From a bacterium (GTDB lineage: Bacteria > Chloroflexota > Dormibacteria > UBA8260 > Bog-877): a stretch of DNA of 7,711 nucleotides. The position numbers and the translations under genes are program-made. Under the pieces are notes generated by a model. It was given only the letters and a program-made list of their open reading frames with translations, had not been told where the DNA came from and ran no database searches. The stretch is from assembly GCA_021802115.1 (NCBI GenBank), contig JAKABA010000184.1:1-7711 (forward strand), given 5' to 3'. Below are positions 1 through 4,934 of this stretch, piece by piece. The first letter of the stretch is position 1; each line of letters starts with the position of its first letter.

Positions 1-2260
1 AGATCTCGTTCAGGTACTTGGCGTTGCCTGAGCGGGTGTGGATCAGGGTGGGCAGTCGGAAGGTTGGGACCAGGACCAGCTCACCCGCCTCCAGGTCGAT
101 CCTGCGCCGGGAGACATGCGACTCGATGTAGCCCGGGGTCGCCTGGTCCGCAAACCCGAACTCCTTCATGCTGGTGGAGTAGATCTCCAGCTTGCGTGAG
201 GGCGTGAGCCACCCCTGGGTCACCGAGCCGTCCTCATGCACCAGCCCGACCGCCCCAGCCTCCCCCACCAGTGGTGCCGCCTCGTCGTCCGTGACCGGGC
301 GCCTCAGCACCCCCAGGGAGTCCGCGCGGGTTCCCTCAAGCTCGGCCGGGGCAAGGGTCCGCTCGTCGAGCCGGTACTGATCGTGGGACAGCTCGACCGC
401 GCCGAATCTGCGCATGTAGGCCAGCGGGGACAGGCCCGCGGCAGCGGCCTGCTCAGGCAGCCCCGGCACCTCATTCTCGAAGACCCACCGATAGTAGTCG
501 TCGACCGTGATCTTCTCGCCGGGGCGATAGGGGGACTCGAAGTACCTCCTGATGCCGAGCTCGCCCTGGGGATCGATGCGCCAGGAGAGCTCGAACCAGA
601 ACTCGTTCTCCTCCCACACCTCGCCGGGATTGGCCTGCCGGCTGTCGCTGACGGTGTCACCCCTTCGCTCCATGGCCACCCGGCGCACCGGTTGCCGGAA
701 GGAGAGCCATCTGCCCGCGTGGGTCTCGTAGGACTGGGTGTCGTGGCGCTCCGCGGAGTGCCCCATCGGCAGCACGTAGTCGGCGAACTGGGCGGTCTCC
801 GACCAGGTGGGGGTGAGCGCCACATGGCAGCCCACCAAGTTCTCGTCCGAGAGCGCCTCCATCCAGGTGAAGCCGTCGGGGTTGGTCCACACCGGGTTGT
901 AGACCCGGCTGAAGTAGACCTCCAGACGGCCCCTCCCGTCCTTGAGCAGATGTGGCAGCAGGAAGGACATCTCGTTGGTGCAGACCGGGTACTCCCTGGG
1001 CCAGGTGAGTTCGTTCCACTCCGTGACCGGCGGCGGCATGTTGGGGCCATGGGGGATGAACTTGTCCCAGCCGTTGGGGCTGGTCCCGCCCTTGGTCCCC
1101 ACCGAACCGGTCAGGACCAGCAGCAGCCAGAGGCTGCGGGCCACCTGCCAGCCCCCGTAGTTGCCGGCACAGGCCGAGCGCCAGACGTGGGCGGCCAGGC
1201 GATGCTCGCAGTTGGCGACCAGCTCGGCCAGCCGCTCGACCTCCTCCACCGGGATCTGGGCCTCCGCCGCGGCGAAGTCGAAGGTGAATTGGGCGTAGTC
1301 CGCCTCCAGCCGGCTCAGAAAGCTCTCGAAGGTAGCGGGTGACTCCGGGTGGAGCTCCTGGAGATAGGTCTTCCAGTTGACCCAGCGACGGACGAAGTCG
1401 CGATCCACCTGACCGGTGCGAAGCAGGTAGGAGGCGACCGCCAGCAAGATCGCCGCCTCGCTGCCGGGCCAGGGTGACATCCACAGATCGGCCTTGGCGG
1501 CGGTGTTGGAGAGCCGGGGATCGATCACCGCCAGCCGGGCGCCGTTCTGGCGCGCCTCCATGATCCGCTGGGCGTGCGGGTTGAAGTAGTGCCCGGTCTC
1601 CAAGTGGCTGGACAGAAGCAGGATCACCTTGGCGTTGGCGTAGTCGGGAGAGGGGCGGTCGTAGCCGGCCCACAGCGTCATCCCCAGACGGGCCCCGGCG
1701 GAGCAGATGTTGGTGTGGCTGTTGTGGCCGTCCACGCCCCAGGCCATGAGGAAGCGCTCCGCGAAGCCGTCCTCGCCGGGGCGGCCCACGTGGTACATCA
1801 CCTCCCGGCGACGGTCCTCCTGGATCGCCCTGCGGATCCTGCCCGCGATGTCGTCCAGGGCCTGGTCCCAGCTGACCCGCTCCCACTGGCCCCCACCCCG
1901 AGGGCCGACCCGGCGCTGCGGATACAGGATCCGCTCGGGGTCGTCGAGCTGGTTGACGGTGGCGGGTCCCTTGGCGCAGTTGCGGCCCCTCGACCCGGGA
2001 TGGGCCGGATTGCCCTCCAGCTTGCGGATGGAGAGGTCCTCCTGATCCACGTAGGCGAGCAGCCCGCAGCCGGACTCGCAGTTGAAGCAGGTGGTCGGAA
2101 CCAGGGTGTAGTGATGCTCGACTCGGCGCGGGTGCGCCCTGGCGTCCAGCTCGACATGGTCGTCCCAGCTCTCGGGCGGCGGGAAGTTCTGGAGCTGCTC
2201 GTGGGCGCGCTGGCCCGGCAGCTCGGGACGGTTGAGGGGCGGGGTCGGGAGAGTGGACAT
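1..2260 (-). CDS. Molybdopterin (bis-MGD) oxidoreductase catalytic subunit, Psr/Phs/Soe-like, C-terminus cut by window edge
   Basis: Catalytic subunit of a DMSO-reductase-superfamily enzyme. 753 residues are visible and the frame is open to the edge. Residues 58-95 carry a [4Fe-4S] motif C58-x2-C61-x3-C65-x29-C95, followed by Lys97 (NCAKGP). HTNICSAGAR places Cys186 where the molybdenum ligand sits in the Cys-ligated branch (polysulfide, thiosulfate and arsenate reductases). IDPRLSNT and GGTSPNGWDKF fit the cofactor-binding core. HTRSGNAKYLNEI at the cut marks the start of the C-terminal dinucleotide-binding domain, so perhaps 150-200 residues are missing. The N-terminus (MSTLPTPPLNRPELPG) has no twin-arginine signal, which implies a cytoplasmic site. 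The ATG lies 16 nt after the stop of the Fe-S/NrfD gene and behind GAGGAGGA, so co-expression is very likely. The substrate is not readable from sequence. The sulfur-enzyme neighbour favours sulfite (SoeA-like), with polysulfide/thiosulfate, tetrathionate or arsenic as alternatives. The family call is firm and the substrate is inference. Confidence 0.93.
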   Translation of the reverse strand, partial: MSTLPTPPLNRPELPGQRAHEQLQNFPPPESWDDHVELDARAHPRRVEHHYTLVPTTCFNCESGCGLLAYVDQEDLSIRKLEGNPAHPGSRGRNCAKGPATVNQLDDPERILYPQRRVGPRGGGQWERVSWDQALDDIAGRIRRAIQEDRRREVMYHVGRPGEDGFAERFLMAWGVDGHNSHTNICSAGARLGMTLWAGYDRPSPDYANAKVILLLSSHLETGHYFNPHAQRIMEARQNGARLAVIDPRLSNTAAKADLWMSPWPGSEAAILLAVASYLLRTGQVDRDFVRRWVNWKTYLQELHPESPATFESFLSRLEADYAQFTFDFAAAEAQIPVEEVERLAELVANCEHRLAAHVWRSACAGNYGGWQVARSLWLLLVLTGSVGTKGGTSPNGWDKFIPHGPNMPPPVTEWNELTWPREYPVCTNEMSFLLPHLLKDGRGRLEVYFSRVYNPVWTNPDGFTWMEALSDENLVGCHVALTPTWSETAQFADYVLPMGHSAERHDTQSYETHAGRWLSFRQPVRRVAMERRGDTVSDSRQANPGEVWEENEFWFELSWRIDPQGELGIRRYFESPYRPGEKITVDDYYRWVFENEVPGLPEQAAAAGLSPLAYMRRFGAVELSHDQYRLDERTLAPAELEGTRADSLGVLRRPVTDDEAAPLVGEAGAVGLVHEDGSVTQGWLTPSRKLEIYSTSMKEFGFADQATPGYIESHVSRRRIDLEAGELVLVPTFRLPTLIHTRSGNAKYLNEI

Positions 2261-2270
2261 AACCTGCAGA

Positions 2271-2278
2271 TCCTCCTC
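2271..2278 (-). promoter_or_regulatory. Ribosome binding site of the Mo catalytic subunit, overlapping the upstream stop codon
   Basis: On the minus strand GAGGAGGA begins inside the TGA stop of the Fe-S/NrfD gene (2279-2277) and lies about 10 nt before the ATG at 2260. This very strong Shine-Dalgarno sequence supports the chosen start. The tight arrangement suggests translational coupling of the two subunits. Confidence 0.75.
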
Positions 2279-3821
2279 AGGAGAGCGGGACATCCTGGCC
2301 CGCCCTGACGAATGCGGTCTCATAGGCCAGCAGGCCCGGCTGGCCCAGAGCCCCCGCCACCGCCCCCACGGCGACCAGCGCCCCCGGCAGCGCCCCGCTG
2401 CCCAGCCCCAGCACGACGATGGGGACAGCTACCGCGCCCAGCCAGAACTCCCTGGCATAGGGGCCCATGATCATGATCCGGGCCGCCACCGCCGCCTGCC
2501 GGCTGGGGTGGTGCCCGACATGTTCCAGGGTCAGCAGCAGCAGGTGGACGGCGGCGGAGACCACCAGCACCAGCAGCAGGAACCTCACCTCCACTGGGCT
2601 CGGCGCGGTCAACAGCGCCGCCACCAGCAGCGCCCCAGATCCCGCCAGCAGCGCCTGAGCGATCAGGTGCCAGAAGAAGATCGGCGACTGCCAGAGGTCA
2701 CGCCCCTCGGCCTGGTTGAACAGCAAGGCCGAGTAGCCCGCGGCGAGGATGGCGACCGGCAGCGCCACCCAGCGCAGGACTGCAAAGGCGATGGCCATGG
2801 CGCCGCCGGTCAGCACTCCGACCGTGGCCAGGACCCCCAAGAGGAGCCAGATGCCACTCAGGGCAGAGAAGACCGAGAAGGCCAGGGTGCCCCAGACCAG
2901 CCAGGAGGTCGGGTTGGCCTTCAAGAAGATGAAGAGGAAGCGCTCGGGCCGCTTCAGGTCCCAGATCAACAGCGCCCCGGTCACCAGCGCAAAGAGGAGG
3001 GCGATCGCGGGTGCGGCGAGCAGGGTCTCGGCGCCCATCCGGCCGTTGGCGATCATCGCCAGGGCCGCCACCAGGAGCGCCCCCGCCGCAACCGACTTGG
3101 TCCACAGGTACCCGGAGACTCGCCAGCCCCAGGGCCTCGGGTGCGCGGTGTTCAAGGTGGTGCGGGCGGCCTCCGCCGGCCTGCGCTCCTGCCCCTCGGC
3201 GAACTGGAGCCGCTGGCGGTCGGGGGTGGAGTAGATGTAGGTCTCCTCCACCGGCGCCTCCAGGGGGTCGAGCGCCACCCGGTCGGCGCCCAGGTAGAAG
3301 ACGTTGGGATGGGTGTTCTGCTCGGGAGACCGCACCTGGGTCGGCCGCTCCGCGATGAGACGGCTGATGCCGCTCTTGGGGTCGTCGAGATCCCCGACCC
3401 AGATCGAATGGGTCGGGCACACCACCACGCAGGCCGGTTCCTGCTGCCGGTCGATCCGGTGGGCGCAGAAGTTGCACTTGGCGGCGGTGTGAGTGTCGGC
3501 ATCGATGTAGATGGCGTCGTATGGGCAGGCCTGCAGACAGCTCTTGCAGCCGATGCAGCGCTCCGCGTCGAAGTCGACTATCCCGTCGGGACGCTTGAAG
3601 AGCGCCTTGGTGGGGCAGATCCGGACACAGGGGGCGTCGCTGCAGTGGTTGCAGCGCATCACCGCGAACTCTCGGCGGGTGCTGGGGAACGCCCCCTTCT
3701 CCACGTACTTCACCCAGGTCCGGAACTGCCCCACCGGGACCCGGTGCTCGGTCTTGCAGGCGACCGTGCAGGCATGACAGCCGATGCATGTCCCCTGGTC
3801 GATCGCAAACCCGTATCTCAA
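2277..3821 (-). CDS. Fused four-cluster Fe-S electron-transfer subunit and NrfD/PsrC-type membrane anchor
   Basis: A 514-residue protein that should carry electrons between the Mo subunit and the quinone pool. Residues 1-150 are a DmsB/PsrB-like ferredoxin domain with 16 cysteines in four groups: 12/15/18/22, 57/60/65/69, 89/92/95/99 and 116/119/131/135. This fits four [4Fe-4S] clusters. After a linker (about 151-236), residues 237-500 form about eight hydrophobic helices of the NrfD/PsrC family. Hallmarks are DLKRPERF and NPTSW (288-307), NQAEGRDLW (369-377) and a C-terminal AGQDVPLS, so the anchor looks complete. There is no signal peptide, and the basic loop after helix 2 (K290, R291, R294, K301) fits an N-inside topology, placing the Fe-S domain in the cytoplasm. 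The start is TTG at 3821 with AAGGGG 5 nt upstream. Usually these two functions are separate proteins, as in DmsB/DmsC, PsrB/PsrC and SoeB/SoeC. No frameshift is seen. Confidence 0.95.
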   Translation of the reverse strand: MRYGFAIDQGTCIGCHACTVACKTEHRVPVGQFRTWVKYVEKGAFPSTRREFAVMRCNHCSDAPCVRICPTKALFKRPDGIVDFDAERCIGCKSCLQACPYDAIYIDADTHTAAKCNFCAHRIDRQQEPACVVVCPTHSIWVGDLDDPKSGISRLIAERPTQVRSPEQNTHPNVFYLGADRVALDPLEAPVEETYIYSTPDRQRLQFAEGQERRPAEAARTTLNTAHPRPWGWRVSGYLWTKSVAAGALLVAALAMIANGRMGAETLLAAPAIALLFALVTGALLIWDLKRPERFLFIFLKANPTSWLVWGTLAFSVFSALSGIWLLLGVLATVGVLTGGAMAIAFAVLRWVALPVAILAAGYSALLFNQAEGRDLWQSPIFFWHLIAQALLAGSGALLVAALLTAPSPVEVRFLLLVLVVSAAVHLLLLTLEHVGHHPSRQAAVAARIMIMGPYAREFWLGAVAVPIVVLGLGSGALPGALVAVGAVAGALGQPGLLAYETAFVRAGQDVPLS

Positions 3822-3826
3822 ACCGT

Positions 3827-3832
3827 CCCCTT
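3827..3832 (-). promoter_or_regulatory. Ribosome binding site supporting a TTG start for the Fe-S/NrfD gene
   Basis: Minus-strand AAGGGG lies 5 nt before TTG at 3821-3819. That TTG begins the expected family N-terminus (RYGFAIDQGTCIGC). No ATG or GTG occurs in frame between the site and the first cysteine, so this decides the start. Confidence 0.65.
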
Positions 3833-3853
3833 CGCGCTTGACCGGTTGTACGG

Positions 3854-3885
3854 ATTTTAGCCGCCGAGCGGGGGTCCTCCGTCAG
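3854..3885 (-). promoter_or_regulatory. Possible internal promoter for the Fe-S/NrfD and Mo subunit genes
   Basis: In the 94-nt gap after the regulator gene, the minus strand has a good -10-like TAAAAT (3859-3854), with CTGACG (3885-3880) upstream as a candidate -35. The 20-nt spacing is longer than the usual 16-18, so the -35 assignment is weak. A start site near 3847 would give a leader of about 26 nt containing the AAGGGG site. It would let the enzyme genes be transcribed independently of the regulator. Confidence 0.35.
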
Positions 3886-3886
3886 G
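3877..3886 (-). repeat. CCTGACGGAG word, copy 1, upstream of the Fe-S/NrfD gene
   Basis: The minus strand reads CCTGACGGAG here, overlapping the candidate -35 of the enzyme genes. The same 10 bases occur on the plus strand at 4847-4856 in the promoter of the MBL-rhodanese gene. Shared placement in both control regions makes it a candidate operator element. The core TGACGG also occurs by chance in coding sequence of this window, so this is only suggestive. Confidence 0.35.
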
Positions 3887-3915
3887 GTCGCGATGAGCGC
3901 CCGCCGCCAGGGGCC

Positions 3916-4722
3916 TCACCGCCGCTGGGCGGCGAGACTCGAGCCCTGGGCGGCCACCCGGACTCCGCTCCTGCCCAGCCAGTCGACGGAAAAGCTGTAG
4001 CGGTCGCCGCGGATCAGGGTGCTCCGCCACTCGATGGGGGTGAGCTGGGCGTAGCCGAGGCGCTCGATCTGGAAGGCTCCGGTGCCCGCCCGGAGCCCCA
4101 GCTCGGCCCGCTCGGTGGCGGTGGGGACGACCGCCCGGATCTCCTCGCGTCCGCTGTCGGGACGGATCCCGCAGAGTTCCGCCATCTGGTCGTATAGAGC
4201 CGAGTGGGAGAAGTCCGCCTCCAGCAGGGGCCAGCCCAGGCTGGCGGGAACCCAGGCGCGGTCCAGGGCGAGCGGGTCGTCGTCGGCCAGCCGCAGCCTC
4301 TCCAGGTAGATGAGCGGCGCCGTCGCCGGCAGTCCCAGGCGAGCGGCCACCATCGGGTTGGTGGTCTGCTGCAGCTGCCGGACCTGGCTGCGCTGCTGCG
4401 CGCCCTGCTCCTCCACGAAGCGAAAGAGGCTGTAGAGCGCCCCCAGAGGTTGGTGGAACTGGGCCGCCAGCACCCGCGACCCCCGCCCCCGCCGGGAGTC
4501 CACCAGCCCGTCCGAGCGCAGCTTGCGAAGTGCCTCCCGGACGGTGTGTCGGCTGACCCCGTAGGCCGCCGAGAGCTGCAGTTCGGTTGGAAAGCTGGTG
4601 GCGAACTCCCGAGCATCGATCCGCCGCCGCAGCTCGCTGGCCAGCTGGGCCCAAAGAGGCATCGGGCTGTCTCTCCGCAACGCCCTCGCCTCTGGCGCAC
4701 CCACCGCACCGCCGTCATTCAT
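3916..4722 (-). CDS. GntR-family transcriptional regulator with UTRA ligand-binding domain (HutC-type)
   Basis: A 268-residue DNA-binding regulator. Residues 20-86 form a GntR winged helix-turn-helix: PLWAQLASELRRRI, FPTELQLSAAYGVSRHTVREALRKL, then a wing with DSRRGRGSRVL. Residues 95-255 match a UTRA effector domain: YLERLRLADDDPLALDRAWVP, SALYDQM, and a PIEWRSTLIRGDRYSFSV block. The ATG at 4722 has GGAGGA 8 nt upstream. The gene is first of the minus-strand cluster and divergent from the MBL-rhodanese gene, the classic position for a local regulator of both arms. Characterised UTRA proteins sense sugars, phosphosugars, amino sugars or urocanate. Pairing with sulfur/molybdenum redox genes is unusual and the effector is unknown. 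Most relatives repress, but the sign here cannot be read from sequence. Confidence 0.93.
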   Translation of the reverse strand: MNDGGAVGAPEARALRRDSPMPLWAQLASELRRRIDAREFATSFPTELQLSAAYGVSRHTVREALRKLRSDGLVDSRRGRGSRVLAAQFHQPLGALYSLFRFVEEQGAQQRSQVRQLQQTTNPMVAARLGLPATAPLIYLERLRLADDDPLALDRAWVPASLGWPLLEADFSHSALYDQMAELCGIRPDSGREEIRAVVPTATERAELGLRAGTGAFQIERLGYAQLTPIEWRSTLIRGDRYSFSVDWLGRSGVRVAAQGSSLAAQRR

Positions 4723-4730
4723 CTGCCCGA

Positions 4731-4736
4731 TCCTCC
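4731..4736 (-). promoter_or_regulatory. Ribosome binding site of the GntR-type regulator
   Basis: Minus-strand GGAGGA lies 8 nt before the ATG at 4722. This favours that ATG over downstream alternatives in the alanine-rich N-terminus (the second Met, in DSPMPLW, would delete the start of the family alignment). Confidence 0.6.
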
Positions 4737-4782
4737 AAGTTCAGCCGGAGCGCGACCGCCCCGTCCCCCTGACCCCCCAGAC

Positions 4783-4802
4783 CGTCACCGCCCGTCAACG
4801 CC
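4783..4802. repeat. Tandem 10-bp repeat upstream of the regulator gene
   Basis: Two adjacent 10-mers, CGTCACCGCC and CGTCAACGCC, differ at one base. On the minus strand they give two TGACGG cores exactly one helical turn apart, one of them within TTGACGG, which could double as a -35 for the regulator gene. No good -10 is seen 16-18 nt downstream of it. The repeat could be a binding site for the regulator itself, which is inference. Confidence 0.3.
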
Positions 4803-4839
4803 CCGTACCCGGAGCATGAGCGGATGGTGAACGGGTCGG

Positions 4840-4868
4840 TTGTAATCCTGACGGAGCAGGGCTAGTAT
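4840..4868 (+). promoter_or_regulatory. Sigma70-type promoter of the MBL-rhodanese gene
   Basis: TTGTAA (4840-4845), an exact 17-nt spacer, then TAGTAT (4863-4868), in an otherwise very GC-rich stretch. A start site near 4875 would give a leader of about 60 nt before the GTG at 4935. The word CCTGACGGAG sits in the spacer, and an imperfect palindrome overlaps the -10 and start region, both suitable places for repressor control. Confidence 0.6.
4847..4856 (+). repeat. CCTGACGGAG word, copy 2, inside the MBL-rhodanese promoter
   Basis: Exact match to the minus-strand word at 3877-3886, here between the -35 and -10 boxes, ending 6 nt before the -10. A protein bound here would block RNA polymerase. 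It is a candidate shared operator for the two divergent arms. Confidence 0.35.
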
Positions 4869-4879
4869 GTGCGCAAGTA
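4866..4879. promoter_or_regulatory. Imperfect palindrome over the -10 and start site
   Basis: TATGTGCGCAAGTA matches its reverse complement at 10 of 14 positions, centred on the perfect hexamer TGCGCA. It overlaps the -10 and the predicted transcription start. A dimeric GntR-type protein would fit such a site, but no consensus is known for this protein. Confidence 0.25.
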
Positions 4880-4919
4880 CGGACAATTAACAGGCATCAC
4901 TTCTCCACTCAAGCCATCC

Positions 4920-4925
4920 GAGGAG
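4920..4925 (+). promoter_or_regulatory. Ribosome binding site fixing the GTG start of the MBL-rhodanese gene
   Basis: GAGGAG lies 9 nt before GTG at 4935. The frame could be opened at GTG 4869, but that codon overlaps the last base region of the -10 box and precedes the predicted transcription start, and the 22 extra residues have no place in the family. The 4935 start is preferred. Confidence 0.7.
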
Positions 4926-4934
4926 AATCAGGAC

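Noticed and set aside
236..1342. A 368-codon plus-strand frame and overlapping minus-strand frames within the Mo subunit gene
   Set aside because: All are out of frame or antisense to a continuous Mo-oxidoreductase reading frame with conserved motifs.
2530..2640. CAG/CAGCAG-like trinucleotide runs
   Set aside because: They are the reverse complement of Leu codons in transmembrane helices of the NrfD-type domain, not an independent repeat.
2232..3860. A 542-codon open frame on the plus strand, antisense to the Fe-S/NrfD gene
   Set aside because: The translation is low-complexity (Gln, Arg, Gly, Asp rich) with no family resemblance and no ribosome site. The opposite strand encodes a textbook Fe-S/NrfD protein, and such shadows are expected at this GC content.
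4864..4869. CATACT on the minus strand as a symmetric -10 making the promoter bidirectional
   Set aside because: Only 4 of 6 bases match and no acceptable -35 lies 16-18 nt upstream. Transcription of the regulator from here is not supported.
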